Shown: piece by piece, positions 46,387-58,885 of the stretch
Layout: every line of letters starts with the position of its first letter
How positions within the stretch are numbered: the stretch's first letter is position 1
Source: Cryptomeria japonica
Taxonomy: Eukaryota; Streptophyta; Pinopsida; Cupressales; Cupressaceae
Direction of reading: 5' to 3'
Assembly: GCF_030272615.1 (NCBI RefSeq)
Contig: NC_081413.1
Location: 186,400,669-186,464,668, forward strand
Length of the DNA: 64,000 nt
Position numbers and translations under genes: made by a program
Notes under the pieces: generated by a model
Told to the model about the DNA's origin: nothing
Database searches by the model: none
What the model saw: only the letters and a program-made list of their open reading frames with translations

Positions 46387-48099
46387 TTGAGGAGTGGTTC
46401 TTCATCGTCTGACTTAGTTGAATTAGGACCTGCCAGTAGGAGGAAGAAGGACAAAGCTAAGAAACAACCCTCAACATCCTCACTAGTACAATCATCCATA
46501 GCCAACGTAAGAGACCAACTGATCCCCAGTCCTCAGCCTATCGCTGCACCTTTTGTAACTCAACATTTACAATTATTACCTTCGATGGCTTACTTCAACC
46601 AAGACACTACACCGCTAGGAACCATACCAGGGGGTATACATGGCCTACCTAGAAACCCTAAAAAATTTTGCAGCAAATTTTACTATCTAGGCAGACGAAC
46701 GGCTGATGAACATATTGAAGCATTCAAAGATGCGCTTGTTCGTAATCATATTGAACACCAAGATGTAGTATGTAGACTCTTCCCATATTCACTTGGGGAG
46801 ATTGAATACAATTGGTACTTAACCCTACTTGCAAACTCCATCACAGGTTGGGATCTTTTGGAGAAGGCCTTCATTGATCAATTCCGAGTGTATGTAGACC
46901 CTAGGTCATTATACCATCAGTTTGCTTCTCTTAAGAAATTGCCAAATGAGCCATTAACGAATTTTAATACTAACTTCCAAAGGGCATTCAAGATGCTTCA
47001 AGCCCCTTACCAGGTAGCACCTAACGTAGCCATCGACTCATATCTGAGAGCTATTCACCCTTGGACTGCTATGTTCATTAAAAAGAGTGTTCCTCAAGAT
47101 CAAAGGGATTCCTTAGCGAAATTATTCACATTAGCAATTAGCATGAACCAGGAGTTGAATCAAACCCCAGGAGGGATCGGATATAATTTACCCATAGGGG
47201 TGAATCAAGGAAATTACAATCAACTCCTAGGTATACCCTCGTCTCTACCTATCGGTGCCCCAATGATGAACCCCATACCAATTTATGCACCCCAACTATA
47301 GGCAAGTCAACAATTCGCAACTCAAGCATTGACTTGGCAAAATGGTACCAATAACATTCCCACTCAAAAGCAGTATGCTGGTCAGCCGCAAGCTGGAAAT
47401 CAACAATTTGACAATATGCATTCAACAAACCAACTTCCAACCACGACACCTGAGAATCAAGGATCCCATATATCTGCTGAAGTAGAGGCCTTGAAGAAAA
47501 TGATCTCGTAGGTTACTTCAGACTTGAGCCAACTAAAGATGAATCCACTAGGAGGGTATAATCAATCTCAATCATATAATAATCAGTGAAACTACAATAA
47601 CCAGAACCAAAATCAAAGGTAAAATAACAAACCTTATAATAGGCAATGGAATACGGGTCCGAATAATGGTGGGGTGAACCATGACCACCTGGATGCATGG
47701 GATAACCCAAACCACACACAAAGTGTTAACCTTGCTGATATGAATCTACTAACAAATTGGTGCAAGTTGCATGACATGACTTCCCATTTTGAGGTTAATT
47801 GTGCACAGTTCGAGAAAATCATAAGAATTGCTCAAGCTGACTCTCAACCCAAAGATTGTTCTAATGATGAACCAGATAAGGTTAATACTGCCATGCTGGT
47901 TGATACTTTCCTGTGTAAAGAGTTTCAGGCTGAAGCTGATGGTGAACCATGCGTATACGATGCTCAGGCCTTTCAGACTAGGAACAACTATAATCTTAGA
48001 AGTCAAGGCAAGGCTCCGTTAACAGAGCCACCTCCCCCGACGGGCAGGTTTGTATTTCCGGATGCTAATGCAAGCAACAATCCTCGTCCACCTGAAGCT
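46387..48099 (+). pseudogene. Ty3 Gag of the giant element, cut by the nested insertion
   Basis: The capsid region reads KFCSKFYYLGRRTADEHIEAF, then RLFPYSLGEIEYNWYLTL and FIDQFRVYVDPRS, the retrotransposon gag domain. A Gln/Asn-rich stretch follows, with stops at 47302 (TAG), 47509 (TAG), near 47587 (TGA) and near 47620 (TAA). The C-terminal part has a zinc-like W-C-K-L-H-D-M-x7-N-C and a nearby acidic region. The frame ends at RPPEA, where the minus-strand element is inserted at codon Ala (gct) with target duplication aagct. It resumes at 55701. Confidence 0.9.
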
Positions 48100-49175
48100 T
48101 GATGAATACGAAGAGGGGGGGGTGAATTAGTATGCCAAAAATCTTTGCACTTAAACACTTTGCAAGACTGACAGTAAACCGGTAAAACAATTTAGCAGAC
48201 AAACCAGTTAACAAACATGCAAACCAAATAGCTAATAATGCACTCACCCACAGAAGCACAAACACCATAACATAAGAGATTTTGACGTGGAAACCCAAAT
48301 GGGAAAAACCACGATGAGATGGAACTCACAAGTAACTATCTACAGAATAGAAACCAAACCGGTTAAGGTTAGACCGGTTAAGGTCTAATCTCTGTTAGGA
48401 GATAAGTTCGATTAAAGACTACCTTGCTAGAGGATTTTAGATCCACATATGTGAACCACCTTGTTAGAGGATTTATAAGATGCTTTTGGGCCTACCCGGT
48501 TAAGGGCTACAGACTTGTCGAAGATGTGAGTAATCAACAAGTTAGTGATCTAGCAAATAGCACAAATTGCTTGGTTAGATCCTTGATAGCTCGATCTTAA
48601 TGCATTACAACATTACTTTAGTCTTCTACACATTCATACACTCTCTAACTCCTCAGCTACCTTGAACCCTAGCAACAACATCAACCTCTACAACAACAAC
48701 CTTAGAACCCTAGACATGATGTCCTTATAAAGGAATCTGATTTCATGTCGGTCCAATAGGATTACAATACAATTTCCTAGGTTCAATGCATCTGGACATA
48801 TCTGGTAACATGACACAAAAAGCACCGTTATAGTGTCAGCACAATCAAACAATTGGTGGATGGTAACTCATCACAGAGTATTACTGGTTCATACAAAATA
48901 CTGGTTGCCGGTTTGTCAAAATGAAGACTGGTAAAAATGTGTTATGCTACTTTAATCCCTCGTATCACTTGGTATCCACGAACCGCTTGGGGTCGACATG
49001 CCGCTTCATACCGGTAAACACATTCTGCAAAACATCAATAGTCTAAAGACTATAATACAACATACTGGTTGGAACAAATACCGGTTGTGCTCTAACTCAC
49101 ACATATAAAGAGGATCTTAATGCAAGTGTGTGTCCATCAATGACAATCACAACATGAACATAAAAAATGCCAACA
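48100..49175 (-). repeat. 3' LTR of the nested element (1,076 bp)
   Basis: It shares nearly all its length with 54570-55695. On the minus strand it starts TGTTGGCATTTTTTATG and ends CTTCGTATTCATCA. It lacks about 50 bp present in the other copy near 54840-54890 and 55365-55390. ACCGGTT words and 'gaggattt' repeats mark the family. Confidence 0.93.
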
Positions 49176-49190
49176 ATCTCCCTCTTTGGC
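49176..49190 (-). promoter_or_regulatory. Polypurine tract
   Basis: The minus strand reads GCCAAAGAGGGAGAT directly before the LTR start TGTTGGC. Confidence 0.88.
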
Positions 49191-49720
49191 ATTGATGGCA
49201 ACACTTAGGAAAATAAAATTTTGACATCTAAGTGTTTTACAACAAAAACATGCCATTAGCAAAATTGCTCCCCCTAAGCATATACCCTATCCCTTTAACA
49301 ATACGATGTATAACAATTTTGCATGTAGGGCATATATCCAAGCATATAGAAAAATTTTAAATCTAGATACTTCTCCCCTATACTTCTCCAAAATAGATAG
49401 AGTACTTCTCCCCCTTTGCCAACAATGACAAAGTACCGCTGAACAACCCTGTTTCCATTTGATATTAAAATAATAAAAGTTTATGACAACAAGGAATAAT
49501 ACTTGTCAAAAATAGATTTATAGTCCTTCAAGAATTGTTTCATCGATAGAGACCAGGACTCAAGTAGGGAGGTGGCTACTTCTTTCTCTTTTTGCATTTG
49601 GGAGACTTGTTCTTCCATGACATCAACTGTGCTCATCTCCTGTGTAACTATCAAGGTATCCAGGTTCAGATAACACTTCTGAAGAATTTGCAGACGTGGG
49701 AGTAGAACCAGTTGTAGCTC

Positions 49721-52700
49721 CTACAAATCTCTAGACCGTGTGCTGATCTCTTGCTCCATTTTGGCTGATTGGATGTGAAACCGGTGAACAATTTGCCCAT
49801 AAGTTGCAAAGGAATCATAAGGCATCTTGAATGTGCTCATGTAGGACTGTAAGTCTATTTGAATCTTTTCCTTTTGAGCTAGCACATCATCATAGAACAG
49901 ACGAGGTTGAAAGATTTTGCTAAGTAGCAAATTCCCCTCATCTAGAGCGTCCCTTATATCCTTTTGTTCTTTCTTCAGTTTAGTCCGGAGCTCATTCAAC
50001 TTCTTCACCAGAGCTATATTAAGAGATTTTTGATGCTCCTTCTTGACATTAGCCTCTGCTACCTCTTCAAGGCTCTACACCTGATCGTCTACTACTGTGT
50101 ATAGGAGCTTAAGTCTAGCTAGTGATGAATCGGTGTTTGGAAGATTTGTACCAGGTATCAAATTGGTAAACATATCCACAGCTGCTTGGATTACATCCTG
50201 CTCCTTCTTCTGTCAAATAATTTCAAGGTGCTCTTGAGCTACCTTGATGCTCTACATTAGCTCTATTTCACTTGCAGACTGGAGATCTATAGGACTAGTG
50301 AGATCAACTGGTTTAGCTTGACTCCTAGTTGCCTTCGGAGTCTCCATCTGGGTGCTCTTCGCCGCTTCTCCTGCCTTGTCCTCTTCCACTTTCTTCTTCT
50401 CCGCTTCTCTCCTCTTCTTTGCTTCCTTGTCCTCCTCAGCCTTTTTCTTTTCTGCTTCCTTTTTCTTCTCCCGTTCCTTATCTTCTTCTTCCTTCTTTTT
50501 CCTCTCTACTTCCTTCTTCTTCTCCTCTTCATCTTTCTTCTTTTTCTCCTCTTCATCCTTTTTCTTCTTTTCTGCTTCTTCCTTCTTCTTCTTCTCCTCT
50601 TCATCCTTTTTATTCTTTTTTTCTTCTTCCTTTTTCTACTTCTCTTCTTCTTCCTTTTTCCGCTTCTCTTCTTCTTCCTTTTTCCTCTTCTCTTCTTCAT
50701 CCTTCTTCCTCTACTTGGCCTCTTCCTTTGCCGCTTCCTGTTTGTCCTCGACTTTCTTCTCCTGTTCAGCTTGTTGCACTTGTCCTGTTGCCTCAGATGG
50801 TATCTCCTGGGTAACATCTTCTCTGTCCAGGGCATCGACATCAATAGTGTCAACTGGTTCATCAACTGGATTTCCTTCATCATCAAGTACTTTACCTGGT
50901 TTGGATATAACCAGTTCTTTCTTAGTTTGCCAGTTGGCTTCAGCCACTCAATGCATCTTTAGAGCATCTAGAGCACGAGTGTGTGTATCCTTGAGCACTT
51001 CCTTTCCTTTTCCTTCTAGTAACAGAAGTCTTCTTCTTCTTGTGAAGAAAAGACCTTTGTATTTGTTCATTACATCGAACAGTTCTGAATTTGATACATC
51101 AGGAAAATGTTCAGCAAATTTTTTTTCTCTCATTTCCTGTTTGTGCTCTATGGCAATGCGCCATTTATTGTCTAAGGACTTATACAAAGAATCCGGTGTT
51201 TCAGATCTAATTTCTGAAGGGGACCGGTCATTAACACATAAATATTGAATTATTTCTTTTTCCACTGGCTCCTTTTCATCATCATTAAAGTCATCAAAAT
51301 AATCAATTAAATCATTCAATACTTTTCTCCTAATGTTTTTGATAGTTCTTTGACAATGTGTCAAAGGTTTGTAGGAGGAGATATCAATATTTACCGGTGT
51401 AGATGATGCTGGTTCATTCTTTGTCTTCTTTCTTATCTGTCTCACCTTCTTGGGCTGCTCCTTAGACACAGTTTCTTCTGAGTCCGGAGAGTTGCTTTTT
51501 GTCTTCCTTTTCCTCTCGAAGACTTTAGCCGGTGCTGCTTCCGGTTTCTTTTTGGCTGGTGACCACTTGGTCACTTTTGGAGTTGCAGTAGTAACCGATG
51601 CTGATGCTGCAGGCACTGCCTTTGCCTTCTTTACTGCAGGTTCTTTTCCTTTCTTCACAGAGGGTTCCTCGACTAGTGTAACCCTTTCTAGATAGGTTCC
51701 AGTCCTCTTTGCCTTAGGATCAAGAGGTGAAGCAATAAGGGTAGAGGCATACCCTTCCAACATATTGTACATCACCTCATAGCCCATTGGCTCCACTTCT
51801 TCCATTCTAGGCTCAATAGCCTCCATTATGCATTTGTCCACCTGGATGGTGAAACAAATGTCATCTTCATATTTCTTGATGATATCACCTGAGATCCTCA
51901 TCCTTTGGCTCATTTTTCATCTGAACTCATCAAAATACTTGTTCAGAACTTCAGGATAACCAGTTCCTATTGCTTGCAAACTTTCCTTTATCTGTTTGGT
52001 AACCGGTTGGTCTGTAACCACTGAATGTCTCCCACTCCTGAGAAGTATCCTTGAAAGTAAAAGAACAACCCAACCAATAGTTGTCCAAACTTGAACCTCA
52101 GTGCATTATCTTGTTTGATTGATTTCAGGTTCAATAGGAGTTGCCTTTGCATATCGGTGCATAGGTCAAATGATGCATCCTCCTTTATCATCCGGTAAGT
52201 GGCATTTACCGCTGCAACAGATACAGAGTTAATTCTGCTGGCTGAGAACATTCGGTAACCAATCACCATACATGCATACTTCACCAGATCATCCTTGATT
52301 GAATTGACTGTCATGCCATGTGAGTCACTCACTGAATCGGTGAGCTTGGACATTTCAGTTTTGCTAACTGTGCTTAGGGCTGGCACATCCCCTGTATTGC
52401 AAAAATCGGCGATTGCATGAATTGCTTGCGATGTGATATCATGCATCCTCTCTAGGTACATCTTGTCACGGTGGACTCTGCTCAAAATGATCCTTATGTG
52501 ATCCTCTGTAAAATCTTCTAGGAAGTAGACAACATTGTGGAGTTTGTTCTTCTCCAAGATATTATACTCCGGTTTGATTTTCTTATCCTTGCCACAAAAC
52601 AAATCTAATTGGGAGTGGATAGCTAGAGACCCTACGTCTTCAATCTTGCAGTCTATGTAGTCAAAAATTCCCTCTTTTACTATCACACCAGCTGAAACTT

Positions 52701-52788
52701 GTGATAGGGCATTATACTTGGACTTTCGTTGAATAAAACTTTCAGACTCAATAGATGCACTAGAATTGGTATGAGATGCGGAAGCCAT
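49721..52788 (-). pseudogene. ORF2 of the nested element: unknown N-domain plus Glu/Lys-rich helix
   Basis: The frame starts MASASHTNSSAS at 52788 and runs about 1,020 codons with one frameshift near 52000 and stops near 51925 (TGA), 50948 (TGA), 50711 (TAG) and later. The N-terminal 280 residues look globular and helical (LHNVVYFLEDFTEDHIRIIL, KFGQLLVGLFFYFQGYF). A Lys/Pro/Ala-rich basic stretch follows (EEPSVKKGKEPAVKKAK), then about 160 residues of EEEKKKK repeats that would form a long charged helix, then a coiled-coil end. I recognise no family. The opposite-strand Phe/Leu/Ser-rich frames at 50318-51248 are shadows of the EEEKKKK repeat. Confidence 0.72.
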
Positions 52789-53241
52789 GATAGAAACTTT
52801 AAGAACTTTGAGAAATACCTTTTTAAAACACGTGAATTTAGGGCTTTCCGATTCTCCTTCACTCCACACTTTGTCGGTTGTTGAATCACCGCTTTGTGTT
52901 CTTCACTTGACCATTTGCAATTTGAGTTTGAATCTCCTTCGTGGTTTGTCAATTTCTCAAGATCTCAACTCAAATCGCCTTTTCGTCGCTCTTCTCTTTG
53001 AAAAACTTTTCTTCACTTGAAAACAGATAGTGAGAAATGATTTGAAAAATGCCTTTAAACATATCTCTCACCTATCGCCATTAATGGTCCTCTATTAGGG
53101 CGTAAACCCTAATTTGCCTTTTTTACCATTTCCGATCTTCTGCCAATCAATAGGCATCGCACACTGGTTAAGGTCTTTTATTGGTGTTAACCGGGGGTAC
53201 GAGACATTTCACTGTTTGCTCCCCCTAAGCTTTTCTGAGGC

Positions 53242-54519
53242 TTAGTTTGCTGGTTCTGATATTTCCACACTAGGTGCAGAAATCGGTTCCTCTTGTAACA
53301 CTACTGGTTTCTTCTTCTAGGTTTTGTTCATATCTGCTTGAACTGTTTGAACATCAATATCTCCTTCCGGAGTGACCGGTATATCATCAGATATGTTCTT
53401 TCTTGATCTACAGAATCTGGCAATGTGATCTGGTTTGTTGTAGTGATAGCAGACCAATCCAGGTGCTCTCCAAGGTCCATTGTTCATGTTTCCATTCTTC
53501 CTTTTGCATGTTGCAGTAGTGTGACCATGACCATGATAAATCATACAATTTTCTCTCCATCCGGTTGCTACTTGATAGCCATTGCTTCTTGGCTGATGAT
53601 TGAAGACATTAAACCAGTTGTGATTCTGATTCACAAAAGGTTCAGGACCAGCTCCTTGGGTCCTTTGAGGATATCTTCCAGTGTCATTCATGATAGACCT
53701 GCATTCAGATGCGCTATGCCCATACTTGTTGCATGCATAACAGTTACCATTGAATCTATAGGATCTAGGCTTATCATTTAGGAAATAAGGAAAATTGTTG
53801 TAAGCCTTACTCCTACACACATTTGTAGTATGTCCTTCTTTAAGACAGTTAAAGCAAACAGGTTTAAACTTTTGCTTACCTTTATCCTTTGATGCTGGTT
53901 GTTTCTTTGATGCTCCAACATTTGTACCAGAGGTCTCACCTTCCTCATGACCGGAATAACCAAGTCCATTGGTATTCTTGATCAGTTTGGCAGATTCAAG
54001 CTTTTGCTCAAGCTTGACAGTACTCTTGTTGAACTTAGCAAGTATTTCCTTTGACTCAGAGAGTTCTTTGGAAATAGCAGCATTTGCTTCCATCAGGTTT
54101 TCATTCTCAGAGATGGCACTGTTTAGTTCACCTTGCATGTCATCCTTTTCCACTTTGCTAGCATGCAGTTGAGCAGTTAGGGCACTGATCTCTTGTTTTA
54201 GCTTGGAGATCTAATGATCTCTTTCTTTCACCAGATCTTCAGCTTTCCTTCGGTTCTCAAGCTCTTGACACATCCAGATAGTCAGTCCTTCCAACTCCTT
54301 TCTCAGGTTGGAGTTTGATTCATTCAACTTATTTACTTCTGCAATTAGGGCTTCCATGTCTACTTCATCTGCAGAACTATTTTCAGATAGTTCCATCAAC
54401 TTTTTTGCATGTTCTCTCCTTTTTTCTTGAGATGCCTTGTATTTGACCATAAGATCATCATAGGCTTGCTCAGACTGAGTGAGCCGTTGAGTAAGTTCCC
54501 TCAAGGTGTATTCCCCCAT
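53242..54519 (-). pseudogene. Gag-like protein: coiled coil plus four zinc knuckles
   Basis: From MGEYTLREL the first 200 residues are a coiled coil (EQAYDDLMVKYKASQEKRRE and ELSESKEILAKFNKS). Then come C-F-N-C-L-K-E-G-H-T-T-N-V-C and C-Y-A-C-N-K-Y-G-H-S-A-S-E-C (both full CCHC), C-M-I-Y-x-G-H (incomplete) and C-Y-H-Y-N-K-P-D-H-I-A-R-F-C (second Cys replaced by His). TAG at 54211 and TAG at 53317 interrupt a frame that closes with TAA at 53242. The segment 'SAKLIKNTNGLGY' resembles the end of SIRE-type copia Gag, so the capsid domain was probably lost. Confidence 0.85.
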
Positions 54520-54554
54520 ATCTCTTTCCAAGTGGTTAAACTTATAGAAAGGTA

Positions 54555-54567
54555 GGCTTTGATACCA
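54555..54567 (-). promoter_or_regulatory. Primer binding site, tRNA-Met type
   Basis: The minus strand reads TGGTATCAAAGCC two bases after the LTR end. It differs from the plant consensus TGGTATCAGAGCC by one base. Confidence 0.92.
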
Positions 54568-54569
54568 AT

Positions 54570-55695
54570 TGATGAATACTAAGAGGGGGGGGTGAATTAG
54601 TATGCCAAAAATCTTTGCACTTAAACACTTTGCAAGACTGACAGTAAACCGATAAAACAATTTAGCAGACAAACCGGTTAATAAACATGCAAACCAAATA
54701 GCTAATAATGCATTCACCCACAGAAGCACAAACACCATAACATAAGAGATTTTGACATGGAAACCCAAATGGGAAAAACCATGGTGAGATGGAACTCACA
54801 AGTAACTATCTGCATAATAGAAACCAGACCGGTTAAGGTCTTACAACGTTCTTTACCAGAACAGATCCTGTTAGGAATCTCAATCTTTGTTAGGAGATAA
54901 GTCTGATTAAAGACTACCTTGCTAGAGGATTTTAGATCCATAGATGTGAACCACCTTGTTAGAGGATTTACAAGAGGATTTTGGGCCTACCCGGTTAAGG
55001 GCTACAAACTTGTCGAAGATGTGAGTAATCAACAAGTGAGTGATCTAGCAAATAGCACAGATTGCTTGGTTAGATCCTTGATAGCTCGATCTTAATGCAT
55101 TACAACATTACTTTAGTCTTCTACACATTCATACTCTCTCTAACTCCTCAGCTACCTTGAACCCTAGCAACAACATCAACCTCTACAACAACAACCTTAA
55201 AACCCTAGACATGATGTCCTTATAAAGGAATCTGATTTCATGTCGGTCCAATAGGATTACAATACAATTTCCTACGTTCAATGCATCTGGACATATCTGG
55301 TAACATGACACAAAAAACACCGTTATAGTGTCAGCACCAGCAAACAATCGGTGGATGGTAACTCATCACAAAATGCCGATTGGTAACTCATCACAGAGTA
55401 TTACTGGTTCATACAAAATATCGGTTGCTAGTTTGTCAAAATGAAGACTGGTAAAAATGTGTTATGCCGCTTTAATCCCTCGTACCGCTTGGTATCCATG
55501 AACCGCTTGGGGTCGACATGCCGCTTCATATCGGTAAACACATTCTGCAAAACATCAATAGTCTAAAGACCATAATACAACATACCGGTTGGAACAAATA
55601 CCGATTGTGCTCTAACTCACACATATAAAGAGGATCTTAATGCAAGTGTGTGTCCATCAATGATAATTACAACATGAACATCAAAAATGCCAACA
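54570..55695 (-). repeat. 5' LTR of the nested element (1,126 bp)
   Basis: On the minus strand it starts TGTTGGCATTTTTGATG at 55695 and ends TTAGTATTCATCA at 54570. It is highly similar to 48100-49175, with small indels. Confidence 0.94.
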
Positions 55696-55700
55696 AAGCT

Positions 55701-57010
55701 TTCCAAGGAACACGCCCTAAGCAAGTCCTAAGCAAGTTTAGGGGCGAGATTATGTTCTGAAAGGATCATTTGATGTTACTAAAGAGATGGAAAGGACTGC
55801 CACTACTATGTCCTTAATGGAAGTATTGAGACACTGCCCCGAATAGAAGAAGGCTCTCCTTAGGAAGTTGGAGATGTTAGAATCACAGAGTAATGAGGTT
55901 AAGATGGTGGATTTTAATGAAGTTAACGCTTACGTTAGTAATGATGCAATAGAAAATCCACCATTTTTACTATGTTTGAAGATATGTGGGAAGAATTTAC
56001 ATAACTGTTTGGTGGACTCAGGAGCTTCAGGAAACGTGATGCCTTACTCTATATACCAACAACTTGGACTTCAACCAGTATGTGCAAATAGTAAGGTAGT
56101 ACAATTAGACAAAACAGAGGTTAATATCATTGGAGAATTGAAAGATGTATATATCTAGTTAGGCACTGATCCTCAAATATCTCGTTATATTGACATTCAA
56201 GTGGTGGATATTCCAGAAGTATATGGGATGCTTCTCAGTAGAGCTTGGTCCAAGACATTGGGAGGATATTTCTCAACTTGTTTTACATATTTATGGCTTC
56301 CTTGGAAAGGGGTGAGCAACCAGATCCAAATTGATAGTGAGCCTAAATTGAAGAAATTGGTCACGGATTATGGTGCTCTTAATGAAGTGGGATTTGTTGA
56401 GGTAAGCCCAGGGGTTTACAAAGTCAATGAGATTCTTACTTTTTCTGCACCAACCCCACTTCAACCATCTCAAACCGACAAGACTGCATATAGAGGGCGG
56501 GTGAAAGAGTTCGTTACAGCAGTACAACAAGGAATGTTCTTATTAGGAAATACTATGAAGATACAATAGTTGCTGCTACCGAAGTGGTGTCAGATACACT
56601 ATGAGGAACACTCAGAAGTTTCATGTATCCCATGTCAGAATGAGATCACAAAGTTGATGAATTCAGTTCTGTTCAAAGAAGATGGTCATACCAATAATAT
56701 GGGGGAAGTTCAAGGTGTCGGATTAGAGTCTTATACAATCAAGCCCATAGACAAGATTACCGTACCTAAAGAATACAACCACGAGGTTGTTGCGGTTAAG
56801 GTTGTTAGAAAGGAAGAGGGAGATGTTCCTCTGGAGCTTAAGAAGGAAGAAACACAATCCAAATTTCAACCTCAATTTGAACAGAAGGTTGTTTCAAATA
56901 CAATTGAAGTGCTTATACAACCAGGGATTGAACAAACTCAATTGTCACAAAGTCTTGAGCTTGAGGAGCAATGATCCTCTCTGAGATCTGACCTCAACAT
57001 TGACCCAAAG
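55701..57010 (+). pseudogene. Gag end, retropepsin and linker of the giant element
   Basis: After the nested element the Gag frame resumes, then shifts near 55750 into the pol frame. The protease has CLVDSGASGNVMP, active-site Asp at 56024, and VVDIPEVYGMLLSRAWSKTLGGY, matching the ILGRPW region. A linker of about 250 residues follows, with stops at 56156, 56567 and 56972. It would cut the polyprotein. All stops fit C-to-T changes of CAG or CGA. Confidence 0.9.
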
Positions 57011-57430
57011 GTGAAAAATACGAAGAAACCAAAAGATGAAATATGGTTTTTAAAGTTTGATGGGTCAAGATCCAAACAAGGCAGCAGAGCAGGTGTAGAG
57101 TTAACCAACCCAAAAGGGAAAACCTTTTTAGCTTCTTACCGACTTCAATTCCCTTGTATTAATAATGTAACGGAGTACGAAGCTTTAATTAGAGGATTAC
57201 TTTTCACCCATAAGAAAGGAGAAAAATGTTTAAAGGTGCAAGGAGATTCAGAGTTGGTGGTTAAACAAGTGCGAAGCCAATACATGTGCCATGACAAGAG
57301 GTTAGCGGCATATCAAAATAGAGTGTGGGATTTGATTGAATATTTTGAGGCTTTTGATATTCAACTGGTACCTAGGAAAGTAAATGGAATACCCGATGCG
57401 CTGGCTGTAGCTGCTAGTACATTAGAACCA
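57011..57430 (+). pseudogene. Archaeal-type RNase H placed upstream of RT
   Basis: The domain starts WFLKFDGSRSKQGSRAGVEL and holds TEYEALIRGL, VQGDSELVVKQV and NGIPDALAVAAS. The four catalytic acidic positions D-E-D-D are all present and no stop interrupts it. It is the same domain type as the second RNase H at 27260-27650 (FDSS, AEYEAL, FGDSQL, RAADAM), where it follows RT and the first RNase H. Here it lies between protease and RT in one continuous frame. It would cut RNA in RNA:DNA hybrids. Confidence 0.9.
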
Positions 57431-58885
57431 GTAAGCCAATCCCCTTTAAAGAAGTTTTCGATGGAATTAATATCTGCACCTACGGTGCCTGATAATATCA
57501 AACATCTCCAAGTTTTCCTAGATGATGCCCATATCTTAGCTTTTCTCGCCAATTCGGGGGCTTTTGAATATCAAATTATTGATGAGGAAGATAAATCGGA
57601 TGATTTCAATAACGAAGGTAACGTGGATATTTTGGATTTGCCAACCAATGTTATTCCTAAAGGGATGGTCACCTTGGAGAGACTTTTTGATTCGGACCCA
57701 AGAGTAAAAGAGAGATTAACAACCGACTTAGATGCTGGGAAATATGAGCCTCATAATATTGGTCTTGAAGGACAAGAGAAAATTGTTTATATTGGGAAGA
57801 TTTGCACTCAAGGCGAAAGAGAAAAGTTGATACAGATCTTGAAAGAATTCATTGATGTAATAGCATGGGGGTATGAAGATTTAAAGACATTCTATACAAC
57901 GATTATCACCCATGTGATTCCCCTGAAGCCAAACATAAAACCCTTCAGGCAAAAACAATGTCCGGTCAATGCACTGATAGAACCTTTTATCTTCAAGGAA
58001 GTGCAAAAGTTACTTTCCGCTAAGATAATTTTTCCAGTATGACATTCTACTTGGGTTGCTAATTTGGTACCAGTATAGAAAAAGAATGGAGAAATACAAC
58101 TTTGCGTGGATTTTCGCAATCTCAACAAAGCTTCTAAGAAAGATAATTACCCACTCCCTTCTTTGGATGAAGTATTACAAATTGTGAATGGTTCACAAAT
58201 GATGTTGTTTTTAGACGATTATTCAGGATATAACCAGGTGTTGGTAAATTATGAAGATCGTATGAAGACGACATTTACAATGAAGTGGGGAACATATGCA
58301 TATACAAGAATGCCATTTGGATTGATTAATGCTGGGGCAACCTTCCAGGGAGCAATGGACACAACATTCAAAGAACTGATTGGAAAATGCATTATTATTT
58401 ACATGGATGATTTGACGACATTTTCTAAGATCAGGGAAGATCACCCAGACCACCTCATAAAGGTGTTAGAGAGGTGTAGGAGATATGGGATTTCCCTTAA
58501 TCCCAAGAAATGTGTGTTTGGAGTGGCTGAAGGAAAGTTACTTGGTCACGTAATTTCTAAGAGGGGGATCTCTATAGATCGAGATCGGGTAGAAGCATTA
58601 TTAAAAATACAAATGCCCGGTAGTAAAAAAGAGATGAGATCTTTTTTCAGAAAGATCAATTTTGTGAGAAAATTCATTACTGGGTTTGCAAAAATAGTCA
58701 AGCCTTTGAATGAAATGATGAAGAAGGATGCTAAGGTCGAATGGACAAATGAAGCAAAAGAGGCTTTCGCCCAGATCAAGAAATCCATCACTGAAGCCCT
58801 TGTACTAACTAGCCCAGATTACACACTACCATTTTACATATATTCTTTTGCTTCGCTACACTCAGGAGCAACTATTTTGACGTAG
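57431..58885 (+). pseudogene. Reverse transcriptase of the giant element
   Basis: A connector leads to the RT start HVIPLKPNIKPFRQKQ. RT motifs are LCVDFRNLNKASKKDNYPLP, FLDDYSGYNQV, MPFGLINAGATFQGAM, and YMDD at 58400-58411, followed by LNPKKCVFGV and LLGHVISKRGI. TGA at 58040 and TAG at 58076 interrupt two conserved strands before the fingers (FPV-stop-HSTWVANLVPV). The frame closes at TAG 58883-58885, inside the following RNase H. Confidence 0.94.

Larger units (their letters stand above)
48100..55695 (-). mobile_element. Nested copia-derived non-autonomous element (7,596 bp)
   Basis: The plus strand starts TGATGAATAC and ends AATGCCAACA. AAGCT flanks both sides (48095-48099 and 55696-55700), an exact 5-bp target duplication. 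LTRs are 1,076 and 1,126 bp. On the minus strand a tRNA-Met PBS, a Gag-like coiled-coil protein with zinc knuckles, a second long ORF and a PPT are present. Protease, integrase, RT and RNase H are absent, so it needs enzymes from a related autonomous copia element. Confidence 0.93.

Noticed and set aside
50318-51248. Long plus-strand frames rich in Phe, Ser and Leu that look like membrane proteins
   Set aside because: They are the complement of the Glu/Lys-rich repeat of ORF2 on the minus strand; codon periodicity follows the minus-strand frame.
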